This document shows positions 22,784 to 31,494 of a DNA stretch of 32,692 nt, in pieces. The notes beneath the pieces are model-generated. The model was not told the origin of the DNA and made no database searches. It saw nothing but the letters and a program-made list of their open reading frames with translations. The translations under genes were made by a program, and so were the position numbers. Source of the stretch: Rhodospirillales bacterium (GTDB lineage: Bacteria; Pseudomonadota; Alphaproteobacteria; Rhodospirillales; Casp-alpha2); assembly GCA_021775095.1 (NCBI GenBank), contig JAJFII010000066.1, positions 1 through 32,692 on the forward strand, given 5' to 3'. The stretch's first letter is position 1. Each line of letters opens with the position of its first letter.

Positions 22784-23489
22784 ACAGTCGGACGATGTCA
22801 TCAAATCCCTTGGATGTGGCATGTTGAAGAGCGGTTATTCCCTCGTTATCAGCAATATTTGGGTTGGCCCCGTGTTCTAATAAAAGCTCAATAATGCGTT
22901 GATGATCAGGTCCGCCATCAGATAAGACCACGGCCTCCATCAGGGCGGTCCAGCCCAGTTTGTTCACGTGATTGACCTCGATCTTAGTTTTCTCCAGCAA
23001 CAGTCGAACGGTTTCGACGTAACCTTTTTCGGCAGCGGGGATTAACGCCGTGCCACCGTAAAAGTTGTAGATATCAGTTCGTGGATTTGCCGCCAGGAGC
23101 ATCGTCAGCGCCGCATGATTACCGGTAGCCCCGGCGTAGAGAAAGGCGGTCTGATCGATAACGTTTTTACTTAATTCAGGATCATGGGCATCGATATCGG
23201 CACCGGCATCAATCAACAATTGGATCGCATCCAGACGGCCAGCCCGCAGGCTGTGAAGAACCGCCGAAAGGCCTTGTCCATCCAAGCTGTCCAATTCATC
23301 CGACTGGGCAAAGGTCAGCAATTTTTGTTTATCGCCGGCAAGTGCTGCGGCCAACACACGGGCAAACAGCTGCTGGTCCCGTTTCATGTTATGATCTTCG
23401 GCATTTAAAGAGGCACTCCACATCTGGGCCACAATCAATAGGAAAACGATTTTTGCTGTGGGATGACAAAGGATGAATCGTAAAATCAT
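22764..23489 (-). CDS. Exported ankyrin-repeat protein
   Basis: The product has 241 residues. The N-terminus has a hydrophobic signal segment ('IVFLLIVAQMWSASLNA', cleavage near residue 30). At least four ankyrin repeats follow from about residue 65: 'QGLSAVLHSLRAGRLDAIQL', 'QTAFLYAGATGNHAALTML', 'GTALIPAAEKGYVETVRLLL' and 'GWTALMEAV', ending 'EGITALQHATSKGFDDIVRL'. It is probably periplasmic and binds a protein partner. The start codon overlaps the stop of the truncated racemase gene (ATGA at 23486-23489), so it is the last member of the eight-gene operon. Confidence 0.88.
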   Translation of the reverse strand: MILRFILCHPTAKIVFLLIVAQMWSASLNAEDHNMKRDQQLFARVLAAALAGDKQKLLTFAQSDELDSLDGQGLSAVLHSLRAGRLDAIQLLIDAGADIDAHDPELSKNVIDQTAFLYAGATGNHAALTMLLAANPRTDIYNFYGGTALIPAAEKGYVETVRLLLEKTKIEVNHVNKLGWTALMEAVVLSDGGPDHQRIIELLLEHGANPNIADNEGITALQHATSKGFDDIVRLLKPGSQ

Positions 23490-23938
23490 CGGCCGCTCTT
23501 ATAGGTACCGTGCGAAACCGCCTTGGCCCGGGACAAGGCATACCCGCCGATTTTGCTGGTCGTCAACCCGGCGCCGATTAAGGCTTCGGTCATTTTGACA
23601 ACGGAAAATCCCATTAAAATCATTGAGGCTGCGACCCTGCCTGCTTGACAAATGCCAACAACCGAGCCGGCAGCGACTTGCCGACAGGCGTCCAGACCCG
23701 TATCATCAAAACAGGCGATGATGTACCCATCGATAGGGTCCGCCTCGCCCTTTTGAATTTCCCCCAGCAAACCAGGGAGCGCCAGAGCGCCGTCGCTATA
23801 GCCGTCAATGCTGGCTGGGCTTTGGTGCGGGGTAACGGCAATTATTTTCGTTCCCGGTGCCGCTGCTGCTTTTGCACAGGCACCAATCTTCTCCGTCATG
23901 GAAGCCGTCGAGTTGGGATTGATAACCATAATTTTCAA
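23486..23938 (-). pseudogene. Asp/Glu/hydantoin racemase with an internal in-frame deletion
   Basis: The open frame is intact at 150 residues, but the family is about 220-250. The N-terminal part is normal: 'INPNSTASMTEKIG', 'SPASIDGYSDGALALPGLL', and the first catalytic cysteine in 'IIACFDDTGLDACR'. After 'MGFSVVK' the sequence jumps to the family's C-terminal block, 'EALIGAGLTTSKIGGYA'. About 80-90 residues, including the segment with the second catalytic cysteine, are missing. Racemase activity is therefore doubtful. The start is TTG 23938, overlapping the flavin-reductase stop (TTGA), with ATG 23929 as alternative. It remains coupled at both ends in the operon, so the deletion is recent or the protein has another role. 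Confidence 0.75.
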
Positions 23939-24585
23939 GAATTTCGCACCCTACCATTGGCTTTTTTCTGCGCCAGATATTCGGTCATTGTCGGTTTGTG
24001 AATTTCGAACTGATCCTCAGAGGCAATGTAAAAATCGGCATGTAACCGGGCAATTGGCTGGTAGATCGCGCTGTCCACATAGAGGGTTTCGGGGTCAATG
24101 CAGTCATCGCGAACCTGCATATGGACGACGCGGCCAAGGACAATTGTTCGCCCGACGTATTCCACCGTTTGTTCCAGCCGGCATTCCATGGCGGCTGGCG
24201 CATCGACAATTCGACCCGGTTTTACCTTGATACTGGGTGCCAGACAAAACCCGGTTTCGCTGAGTTCATCAATTTCCGGCTCGAAATCCACGGCACAATC
24301 CACCATTGCCCGGCCGATTTCGCGATCCGTCATATGAACAACAAACTCACCCGTATCCTTGATGTTTTTTGTTGTATCCTTGGGCCGTCCGTCAGGTCGA
24401 TCCTGAATCCCGAGGATCACGATCGGCGGTTCGTCGCCAAACACGTTAAAAAAGCTGAAGGGTGCCGCATTGTGAACGCCATCCGTCGACACCGTTGTGA
24501 CCAAAGCGATAGGTCGCGGCGCGACAAAGGAACATAATAACTTGTAACGAACCGCCTTAGACAAAACCTCAAAATCGAACTCCAT
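23935..24585 (-). CDS. Flavin reductase-like domain protein (DIM6/NTAB family)
   Basis: The product has 216 residues with AGGAGA upstream of ATG 24585. It has the split-barrel FMN-binding fold: 'CSFVAPRPIALVTTVSTDGV', 'NAAPFSFFNVFGDEPP', and 'DTTKNIKDTGEFVVHM'. Members bind FMN and either supply reduced flavin to a partner oxygenase or act as flavoprotein oxidoreductases. No oxygenase is present in this operon, so it may be self-sufficient or work with a distant partner. It sits between the ABC ATPase and the racemase remnant. Confidence 0.92.
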   Translation of the reverse strand: MEFDFEVLSKAVRYKLLCSFVAPRPIALVTTVSTDGVHNAAPFSFFNVFGDEPPIVILGIQDRPDGRPKDTTKNIKDTGEFVVHMTDREIGRAMVDCAVDFEPEIDELSETGFCLAPSIKVKPGRIVDAPAAMECRLEQTVEYVGRTIVLGRVVHMQVRDDCIDPETLYVDSAIYQPIARLHADFYIASEDQFEIHKPTMTEYLAQKKANGRVRNS

Positions 24586-24645
24586 TTAACGCCATCTCCT
24601 AAAAATCAGTATTTTGCGCCAGCAACCCGCTGACGCCTGGTTCGG

Positions 24646-26169
24646 TTAGTGACCCGCCATCCGCTGGCCAATTACCGACAAATCCGCGTCTTGCCGGCTG
24701 GTCTCATGAACAAATGCGCCATCGGATATGACGATAACCCGGTCCGACAGCTCCAACAATTCATCCAGGTCTTCGCTCACCAGAAGAACCGCTGTGCCGT
24801 GATTGCGGGCTTCCATAATCTGTGCGTGAATATCAGCGACAGCAGCGAAGTCCAGACCGAAGACCGGATTGGCCGTTATTAAAACATCTGCCGGTTCGCC
24901 CAGTTCACGGGCTAGCACAGTGCGCTGTATATTGCCGCCCGACAATTCGCTCATGCGCATCGCCGGCGAACGGGTTTTTATGCCATAGGTTTTTATGCGC
25001 TCGGCCGCATGTCTGGTAAATTCAGATCTTTTCAGCCATTTTTCCCCCTGACAGAACGGCCATATGTCAAAGTGCCGAAACGCCAGATTTTCAGCCACAG
25101 ACATGCTCGCAACACAGGCGTTTTTCAAGGGTTCCTCGGGCAGGCAGGCAACCCGGTGGTTTCGAATTTCGGCCCGGGTGCCGCGATAGGGGGTGCCGTG
25201 GACAAATATTTCTCCGCCGTCAATGGGCCGTTGGCCTGCTAACCCTTCGACAAGTTCAATCTGGCCGTTGCCAGAGACCCCGGCGATACCGACAATTTCT
25301 CCGCCCCGCAGGGATAAATTGACAGCTTTAATGGCGCGCTCGCCGGAATCATTGTTGATTTGCAGGTCGCGCAGTTCCAACCGAATATCGCCACCGGTTA
25401 ATTTTTTGCGGCTGCCAAGTTCTCGAATGGGCTCGGCGCCAATCATCATATGACCCATTTCTTCTGCCGTAAGATCCCTCACAGAGAAGGTGCCGACATT
25501 TTTCCCACGGCGCAAAATCGTCACCGCGTCGGCAAAGGCCAGGACTTCCCGAAATTTGTGGGTGATCATCAGTACGGTGAGCTGATTGTGATTGGCCATA
25601 TCACGAATCAGACCGAGAATCTCATCGGCTTCCTGTGGCGTCAAAACCGATGTCGGCTCGTCCAGAATCAAAAACCGGCAATTGAGATATAATTGTTTTA
25701 GAATTTCCGTTTTTTGTTTTTCCCCGGCCGATAATTCAGACGTCCGTTTATCGAGTGGCACCTTGAACGGGACCGTTCCCAGGAAGATTTCCAGCTTGTG
25801 CCGCTCCTGATCCCAATTAATAACCGGCGGAATGTGCGGGTGGTTCATTACCAGATTTTCCAGAACGGTCATGCTCGGAACCAGGGTAAAGTGCTGATAG
25901 ACCATACCCAAACCCAGTTCATGGGCGTCATGCGGTCCGGTAATATGCTGTTCAGCCCCATCGATGTGAATTGAACCGACATTCTTGTGGTAAAACCCCA
26001 TCATACATTTTACCAAAGTACTTTTCCCGGCACCATTTTCTCCTAATAAGGCGTGGAAGGTGCCTGCCGGGATATGCATGTCGACGGCGTCCAAGGCGAC
26101 AAAATCGCCAAAGTGTTTGCTCATATTTTTAACAGAGACGCCAAAGGCATGATCTTGTGAGACATCCAT
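24646..26169 (-). CDS. ABC transporter ATP-binding protein (double NBD, BMP/sugar-type)
   Basis: The product has 507 residues with two nucleotide-binding domains in one chain. Domain 1 is complete: Walker A 'GENGAGKST', signature 'LSAGEKQKTE', Walker B 'FLILDEPTSVL', and H-loop 'MITHKFREV'. Domain 2 has the altered Walker A usual for this group ('GVSGNGQIEL'), signature 'LSGGNIQRTVLAREL', and the Walker B-like segment ending 'NPVFGLDF'. The architecture matches YufO/RbsA-like subunits that power uptake with BMP-type binding proteins. The two permease genes lie just upstream and the binding protein is divergent at 30272. The imported solute is probably a nucleoside or related heterocycle. Confidence 0.95.
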   Translation of the reverse strand: MDVSQDHAFGVSVKNMSKHFGDFVALDAVDMHIPAGTFHALLGENGAGKSTLVKCMMGFYHKNVGSIHIDGAEQHITGPHDAHELGLGMVYQHFTLVPSMTVLENLVMNHPHIPPVINWDQERHKLEIFLGTVPFKVPLDKRTSELSAGEKQKTEILKQLYLNCRFLILDEPTSVLTPQEADEILGLIRDMANHNQLTVLMITHKFREVLAFADAVTILRRGKNVGTFSVRDLTAEEMGHMMIGAEPIRELGSRKKLTGGDIRLELRDLQINNDSGERAIKAVNLSLRGGEIVGIAGVSGNGQIELVEGLAGQRPIDGGEIFVHGTPYRGTRAEIRNHRVACLPEEPLKNACVASMSVAENLAFRHFDIWPFCQGEKWLKRSEFTRHAAERIKTYGIKTRSPAMRMSELSGGNIQRTVLARELGEPADVLITANPVFGLDFAAVADIHAQIMEARNHGTAVLLVSEDLDELLELSDRVIVISDGAFVHETSRQDADLSVIGQRMAGH

Positions 26170-26185
26170 AAGTCTTCTTCGGCTC

Positions 26186-27112
26186 CTATCGGTTGACGCT
26201 TAATTCACCCGGAGCGCCCGACAGGCGCTGTTTGGATGAAGAGGTCAAAATCATAATGACCAGGGTCAGGAAATAGGGGGCGACGTTTAACAGGTGATAC
26301 CCACCCGAAAAACCAACGGATTGTAAGGCCGGACCCAAGGCACCGGCACCCCCAAACAATAACGACGCATACAAACAGCCCAGCGGGTTCCAGCGGGCAA
26401 AAATCACCAGAACAACAGCAACAATTCCCTGGCCGCTGGAAAGACCTTCGTGCCAGACACCCGGGTAAAAGAGCGACAGGAACGACCCGCCCATCCCCGC
26501 CAGGGCGCCACCGGCTGCGGTCGTAACCGTGCGGACAAAATTCGGATTAAATCCCATGGCACGGGCCGCATCTTCGCTGTCACCGACGACCCGAATGATC
26601 ATCCCCCAGCGGGTAGACTTGAACCCCCAGGATATGACGAACGCCATAACCAGGCCAAAAATAAACAGGACATTGATGCTCAGGGCGGATTTAATTTGTC
26701 CGATATCGCTCCACCAACCAAATTCAATACTGGGCAGCGCCGGGGCCTGCGGCCCGATAAAGGGTTTGCCAAAATAAAACGCCAGCCCGGTTCCAAATAA
26801 CATAAGGGCAATGCCGACCGCTGTATCATTAACCCGTGGAAGACTGCAGATGATACCGTGCAGGAAACCCATCATCATCCCTGCCATGGCGGCAATACCT
26901 ACACCCAGCCAGGGTGAACCCGTCAGGTATGACACCCCATAAGCGGACATCGCTCCGATCATCAGGGTGCCTTCAAGTCCGAGATTAATGCGCCCGGATT
27001 TTTCGGTTAAACATTCACCAAGACTGACCAGCAGAAAGGGGGTTGATACGCGAATGGCGCCGGCGAAAACGGCAAGAGGGACGACCCAGTATCCAATATC
27101 TGTATCGCCCAT
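26186..27112 (-). CDS. ABC transporter permease (BMP/nucleoside type, YufQ-like)
   Basis: The product has 308 residues of about eight to nine hydrophobic helices. The family block 'GINLGLEGTLMIGAMSAY' (here 'GRINLGLEGTLMIGAM') is clear and typical of the second permease of nucleoside/simple-sugar importers. It starts 3 bp after the first permease stop and is followed, after 16 bp, by the ATPase. It forms a heterodimeric channel with the 27116-28165 product. Confidence 0.94.
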   Translation of the reverse strand: MGDTDIGYWVVPLAVFAGAIRVSTPFLLVSLGECLTEKSGRINLGLEGTLMIGAMSAYGVSYLTGSPWLGVGIAAMAGMMMGFLHGIICSLPRVNDTAVGIALMLFGTGLAFYFGKPFIGPQAPALPSIEFGWWSDIGQIKSALSINVLFIFGLVMAFVISWGFKSTRWGMIIRVVGDSEDAARAMGFNPNFVRTVTTAAGGALAGMGGSFLSLFYPGVWHEGLSSGQGIVAVVLVIFARWNPLGCLYASLLFGGAGALGPALQSVGFSGGYHLLNVAPYFLTLVIMILTSSSKQRLSGAPGELSVNR

Positions 27113-27115
27113 GGT

Positions 27116-28165
27116 TTATGGTTTCCTGCGTTTCAGAAATCCCAGTCGTCCGGAAAAGGTCTCGAAGGCGAGGACGACAACAAAGATAATACCCTTAAGC
27201 ACTTCGACTGCGGCGTTTGGCAGGTCAAGCCTGCGTTGGACAAGTCCTCCACTGGCTTCAATGCCACCGAATAACAGCGCCACGGGGATGATCGCCAAAG
27301 GGTTTTGTCGGGCCATAAACGCCACCAGAATACCGGTAAACCCGTAGCCCGCGATAAGCGCCGAGTTTGCCCGGCCATGAACCGCAGCGACCTCGATCGC
27401 CCCGGCGAGACCGGCGGCTCCGCCTCCGACCGCACAAATTATGATCACCAGTTTTCCAACCGGCAGGCCGAGCATACGGGCTGCCCTGGGGTTGCCGCCA
27501 ACAATTCGGGCGCTGAACCCAAAGGGTGTCAAATACATCAGAACAAACGTCGCGATGCAAAACATAACCCCGATCAGTAATCCCCAGTGAACGTCCATGC
27601 CCGGAAGGTTGCCAAACATGACGGTGTCCGCAACGGGGTGGGTTGATGATTTCTGCGGCTGTCCCGGGTCGCGCATAATGCCTTCGACAAGTGTGTTTAA
27701 AATGGCGATCGCAATATATACCAGCAAAAGGCTGGAAATAATTTCGTTGACGCCCCGTTTGTGCCGCAAGGCACCGATACCGCCAATCCAGATCGCCCCG
27801 GCAATTGTTCCGGCCAGAAGCATGGTGATTTGTACAGCAACAGGGGGCAGAAAGGATTGCAGGACAAGCGCCGTTGATACCGAAGCGAGACCGCCGATGA
27901 CCAATGCCCCCTCACCGCCGATGATGACCAGACCCATCTGCGCGGGTAAGGCCGTGCACAGGGCGGTTAACAGCAAGGGTGCCGCACGCTGCAAACTGTT
28001 TTGCCAGGAAAACCAGGTACCAAAGGCCCCCTTATAGATCAGGGCATAGGTCTCAAACGGGCTGACGCCGGCAAAGGCAACAAAGATTCCAAACAGCACC
28101 GCCGAAACCAGCAAAGCCAAAATCGGCACCAGAGCGGCTGATAATTTGTCTGTAAAATAATCCAT
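27116..28165 (-). CDS. ABC transporter permease (BMP/nucleoside type, YufP-like)
   Basis: The product has 349 residues from ATG 28165, which shares its A with the TGA stop of the DUF1989 gene (TGATG). A reading frame extending to 28204 is rejected because it would overlap that gene. Multiple transmembrane helices are present, and the family segment 'IGGEGALVIGGLASVSTALV' matches the first permease of BMP-associated importers. 'RGVNEIISSLLLVYIA' is the conserved cytoplasmic loop that couples to the ATPase. Confidence 0.94.
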   Translation of the reverse strand: MDYFTDKLSAALVPILALLVSAVLFGIFVAFAGVSPFETYALIYKGAFGTWFSWQNSLQRAAPLLLTALCTALPAQMGLVIIGGEGALVIGGLASVSTALVLQSFLPPVAVQITMLLAGTIAGAIWIGGIGALRHKRGVNEIISSLLLVYIAIAILNTLVEGIMRDPGQPQKSSTHPVADTVMFGNLPGMDVHWGLLIGVMFCIATFVLMYLTPFGFSARIVGGNPRAARMLGLPVGKLVIIICAVGGGAAGLAGAIEVAAVHGRANSALIAGYGFTGILVAFMARQNPLAIIPVALLFGGIEASGGLVQRRLDLPNAAVEVLKGIIFVVVLAFETFSGRLGFLKRRKP

Positions 28166-29082
28166 CAGCGGGAATGGGGGTCTCCGATAAAGTTTTCTGC
28201 CCACCAGGCAAAAAACACGTCGCGCAAGGCATCACCGTCATCATCGCCATAGAGTTCCGACAGCCTAACGGAATTTAATATATCATATTCAGCGTCCGAT
28301 AATGTCACTTCCAGTTCACTGACCTCAATCGGGACATTCATAAAATCCGGCCGATAGGACGGGTCGGCGGATAATTCGCGATCTGCCTTGATGGTCGCGT
28401 TTTTAAATTGCGCGGGCGTGCGCTGGCTCGCCAGAGACGCCGTATAGGGGACGCTGGCGAGCTCTTCGCGGGTCGCTTGATAGATCTGTATCTTGATCGG
28501 TTTGAGCGAATAGTTGCTGGTATTCAAAACATCATTGCCACAGGTGTTCGGGACCGCCAAAACATCGAACAGGGCGAGAAATTCGACGTAATCGCCGGGA
28601 TCCGAACTGAGCCGTTTGATGTACATAACACCGTCTTCGTTAACGCCTGTGTTCATGAAAAGATTAAAGGAATCATGGACGTCATCGGGTGTCAGGCCAT
28701 ATTCGCGTTGTGCTTCTGCCTGCATATCATTGCAATTGGTATGTTTCGATAACCCGAACATGTTTTCATACATATAGGCGCTGCAGTAGGGGAAGATGAC
28801 GTCGTTTTGTTTCAAGGTATCTTGCAAAATGTAGATCATCGGTCGTTCTCGCGGCGGCGCCGACCACATGAAATCGCCTTTCGACGGATTTAATCCATAA
28901 AGTGTCCGCGTCCGTCCCGTATGCATAAACTCCTTATAGTCGTGCAAATTAAAGCAGTTAAAATCAACGCACTGTCCCCCTTCAATTTGCTCAATCCGTA
29001 AGATCTGGTCTTTTAAAACTTCGAAGGCTTTGCCGGTTCCCGGTTCGATAATGTGTTCGCGAATTATTTGGCGTTCACTCAT
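28165..29082 (-). CDS. DUF1989 protein (urea carboxylase-associated family)
   Basis: The product has 305 residues. Characteristic elements are 'GTGKAFEVLKDQILRIEQIE' with 'DFNCFNLHDYKEFM', then 'TNCNDMQAEAQREYG' and 'VLAVPNTCGNDVLNTSNYS', whose Cys/His/Asn residues are the probable metal or catalytic site. Known relatives include the carboxyguanidine deiminase subunits next to urea/guanidine carboxylases, but those usually occur as a pair with a carboxylase. Here a single copy is in an ABC importer operon with no carboxylase. It may therefore be a C-N hydrolase acting on the imported solute. Start overlaps the preceding small gene (ATGA at 29079-29082). Confidence 0.85.
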   Translation of the reverse strand: MSERQIIREHIIEPGTGKAFEVLKDQILRIEQIEGGQCVDFNCFNLHDYKEFMHTGRTRTLYGLNPSKGDFMWSAPPRERPMIYILQDTLKQNDVIFPYCSAYMYENMFGLSKHTNCNDMQAEAQREYGLTPDDVHDSFNLFMNTGVNEDGVMYIKRLSSDPGDYVEFLALFDVLAVPNTCGNDVLNTSNYSLKPIKIQIYQATREELASVPYTASLASQRTPAQFKNATIKADRELSADPSYRPDFMNVPIEVSELEVTLSDAEYDILNSVRLSELYGDDDGDALRDVFFAWWAENFIGDPHSR

Positions 29083-29243
29083 TGTGCAGGCTCCTTTCGG
29101 TTCTGCCCGTGCGCCGCTGCGTATTCGTGCAATGCCCGAAGGATGAGAGCGACACGGTTCGCCGCCTCGCCACGCTCGACGGTTTTGTCAATTAACTCCA
29201 ATTGCTGCTGGTTCAATTTTAAGACAACGGTGTGCCCACTCAT
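29079..29243 (-). CDS. Small ribbon-helix-helix-like protein, first gene of the ABC/DUF1989 operon
   Basis: The product has 54 residues from ATG 29243, preceded by AAGGGAG (6-nt spacing); a start at 29267 lacks a ribosome-binding site. Its pattern is a short beta strand 'TVVLKLNQQQLELID' followed by two helices 'GEAANRVALILRALHEYAA', as in Arc/CopG/MetJ-type DNA-binding proteins. Its stop overlaps the DUF1989 start, so the two are coupled. It could autoregulate the operon through the palindrome at 29343-29356. The fold is inferred by eye. Confidence 0.65.
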   Translation of the reverse strand: MSGHTVVLKLNQQQLELIDKTVERGEAANRVALILRALHEYAAAHGQNRKEPAQ

Positions 29244-29342
29244 TGTGATCTCCCTTTGGATACGCAAAAAACGGTCCGAAAGCGCCTTAACTTAAAGGTT
29301 CAGGATCGGATATTTCCGCGATTGAATAACATCATAATTATC

Positions 29343-29356
29343 AATTGCATGCAATT
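29343..29356. promoter_or_regulatory. 14-bp perfect palindrome in the divergent promoter
   Basis: AATTGCATGCAATT is a perfect palindrome about 100 bp upstream of both the small RHH-like gene (minus) and the second GntR gene (plus), in an AT-rich region. It is a strong candidate operator for one of these two DNA-binding proteins. Confidence 0.55.
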
Positions 29357-29453
29357 TAATTTAAAATTGATTGTAAAAACTTTCTATTTTCGATACGATT
29401 TTTTTAGTGATTGTATGCGTGTATTTTGCAGGCCATTTAATCGGGTTATCGCG

Positions 29454-30191
29454 ATGAACAAAGGCGAGCAGGTCAACCAAGATGAGGAGGGAAGTTCGGA
29501 GACGAATGAACGGGTAGACACTGCTTTTTCAGCGCTCCGCAGGGCTATTCTCGACCGGGCCCTGGAGCCCGGCGCGCGCCTGCCGGCGGATTCCATTGGC
29601 GTTGGATTTGGGATGAGCCGGACATTGGCTCGAGAAGCCCTGTTAAGGCTTGAACGGATTGGCCTTGTTGAGATGCGGCCAAAGCGCGGAGCGATTGTCG
29701 CCTGCCCGAGCATTTCCGAAGCTTATGACATCTTTGATGCCCGCCAGGTCCTGGAAAATCGCTGCATCGAACATGTCATCAGGCGTTGGAATTCAGAAAT
29801 TGAAGCGCAACTCGAGGACCACGTCAAAAAAGAAGAGACGACGGCAAGGTTTGGTGATGTCGGTGCGTCAACCCATCTCGCTGAGGATTTTCACATAAAA
29901 CTCGGGCATCTGTCGGGCAATCAGGTCCTGGCAAAATTTATCGAAGAAACCGTAAGCAGGAGTTCCTTAATTCTGGCCCTTTACGGCGGCCCGCACCAGA
30001 CGGATTGTTCCGTCTCCGAGCACAGGATGATCCTCAATGCCCTGAAATCCGGAGACCAAAGCGCCGCTCAAAACCTAATGAACGGACATATTTCCGCCCT
30101 GCAAAGTCGCGCCGTGGTGGACGAACCACCGGCCGAAAAATTGCGATTGGAGCAAATTATAGGGCGATACGTCACTTCCAGTACCGGTTAA
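29454..30191 (+). CDS. GntR-family transcriptional regulator, FCD subfamily (second copy)
   Basis: The product has 245 residues from ATG 29454, which places the winged helix at the usual distance from the N-terminus; no good ribosome-binding site is seen for this or for upstream ATG 29415. The helix-turn-helix region is 'LEPGARLPADSIGVGFGMSR' then 'TLAREALLRLERIGLVEM'. The FCD domain shows 'DARQVLENRCIEHVI', 'HLAEDFHIKLGHLSGN' and 'SEHRMILNALKSGD'. It is divergent from the RHH-DUF1989-ABC operon and just upstream of the binding-protein gene, so it probably controls this uptake system in response to the solute. Confidence 0.92.
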   Translation: MNKGEQVNQDEEGSSETNERVDTAFSALRRAILDRALEPGARLPADSIGVGFGMSRTLAREALLRLERIGLVEMRPKRGAIVACPSISEAYDIFDARQVLENRCIEHVIRRWNSEIEAQLEDHVKKEETTARFGDVGASTHLAEDFHIKLGHLSGNQVLAKFIEETVSRSSLILALYGGPHQTDCSVSEHRMILNALKSGDQSAAQNLMNGHISALQSRAVVDEPPAEKLRLEQIIGRYVTSSTG

Positions 30192-30271
30192 GTCGCCGCT
30201 CGCCCCTGTCACGCAGACAATTGAAGTGCGTCAACCCTAACCCAGTCAGCAACCGAAGGGAGATAATTAAT

Positions 30272-31384
30272 ATGACATATACGAGAATGGACCGGAGAAC
30301 CGTACTTAAGGGAATGGCTGCGGGTGCCGTTAGCGCTTCCGCCGCCAGTTTGCCGATTGCTGCCGCCGCCGCCGGTAACATCACGGTTGGCGTCGTCTAC
30401 GTCGGCGCGCGCAACGACCTGGGCTGGACACAGTCCCTGGCGGTTGGCGTTGGCGAACTCAAAAAGGTCGCAGGCATCAAGGTGATCGAAGAAGAACAGG
30501 TTCCCGAAACCACCGCCGTCGTCAAAACCATGGAGTCGATGATCCAGCTTGATGATGCCAAAATGATTTATGGCGGATCCTTTGGTTATTTTGACCCGCA
30601 TATGATTAATCTGTCAAAGAAGTATCCGGATATCCATTTCCGCCATTCGACGGGCCTTTGGGACGCCGACAAACATCCGAAAAATCTGGGAGGGTTTTTC
30701 TGTTATCTGGATCAGGCGTTTTACGTTGATGGCATTGCCGCCGGCTTGGCGACGAAAAGTAACAAAATCGGATATGTTGCAGCGATCCCCATCACCTTGG
30801 TCATTCGCAATGTCAATGCCTTCATGCTCGGCGTGCGGTCCGTAAACCCGGATGCTTCCGTACAGCTTATCTTTACCGGCCAATGGTCGATCCCGGTGCG
30901 CGAAGCGGAAGCGGCGAACGCGTTGATCGATTCGGGCTGCGACGTTCTCGCCGTCCACAATGACAGTCCGAAAGTTGTTGTCGAAATTGCCGAAAAGCGC
31001 GGAAAATGGTCGCTTGGCCATAATTCGTCACAGCGGCACCTTGCGCCAAATGGTTTCCTGACCGGGGCCGAAAACAAGTGGGAAACTGTCTTTACCAGCT
31101 GGGCCAAAGATTTGCTGGATGGCAAAACACCGTCGAATACCTTCTATGGCGGATATGACAGAGATATGGTCCGCAACACACCCTATGGAGACAATGTGCC
31201 CGAGGAAACCCGACGCCGTTGCGACGCGGCAATCAGCGATCTGCGAAAGGGCAAATCGATTTTTATTGGGCCAATCAAAGACAATAACGGCAAAGTGCGC
31301 ATCACCGGAACGGTCGATAACTATGACGGTTCCCTGTGGGGCATGGACTGGCTCATGGAAGGCGTCAAAGGTTCAACGTCTTAA
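30272..31384 (+). CDS. BMP-family ABC transporter substrate-binding protein with Tat signal
   Basis: The product has 370 residues from ATG 30272 (AAGGGAG upstream). The N-terminus carries a twin-arginine motif 'DRRTVLKGM' followed by a weakly hydrophobic Ala/Ser-rich segment ending 'AAAAAG', so it is probably exported folded by the Tat system. The mature part is BMP/PnrA-like: 'NITVGVVYVGARNDLGWTQS', 'DDAKMIYGGSFGYFDPHM', and 'VLAVHNDSPKVVVEIAEKRG'. No lipobox cysteine is seen, unlike many BMP proteins. It is the receptor for the permease and ATPase genes encoded divergently at 24646-28165. Relatives bind nucleosides or related heterocycles. Confidence 0.94.
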   Translation: MTYTRMDRRTVLKGMAAGAVSASAASLPIAAAAAGNITVGVVYVGARNDLGWTQSLAVGVGELKKVAGIKVIEEEQVPETTAVVKTMESMIQLDDAKMIYGGSFGYFDPHMINLSKKYPDIHFRHSTGLWDADKHPKNLGGFFCYLDQAFYVDGIAAGLATKSNKIGYVAAIPITLVIRNVNAFMLGVRSVNPDASVQLIFTGQWSIPVREAEAANALIDSGCDVLAVHNDSPKVVVEIAEKRGKWSLGHNSSQRHLAPNGFLTGAENKWETVFTSWAKDLLDGKTPSNTFYGGYDRDMVRNTPYGDNVPEETRRRCDAAISDLRKGKSIFIGPIKDNNGKVRITGTVDNYDGSLWGMDWLMEGVKGSTS

Positions 31385-31406
31385 GACCGCTATTGGGTAG
31401 GGTAGT

Positions 31407-31446
31407 GGCGCTCCAAATTTTGCCGCGGTGTAAGGTTTGGAGCGCC
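31407..31446 (+). terminator. Strong hairpin after the binding-protein gene
   Basis: An 11-bp perfect stem, GGCGCTCCAAA (31407-31417) / TTTGGAGCGCC (31436-31446), has an 18-nt loop and lies 22 bp after the stop. No T-run follows, so it may stabilise the message or act with Rho. Confidence 0.5.
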
Positions 31447-31494
31447 CCGGTGCGGCGTTGCCGTCAGTTGTATTTGCGCTCAGGAATGGGCCAG

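Noticed and set aside
24646-26169. Degenerate second Walker A of the ABC ATPase as an inactivating change
   Set aside because: This alteration is normal for the double-domain RbsA/YufO-type ATPases and is not specific to this gene.
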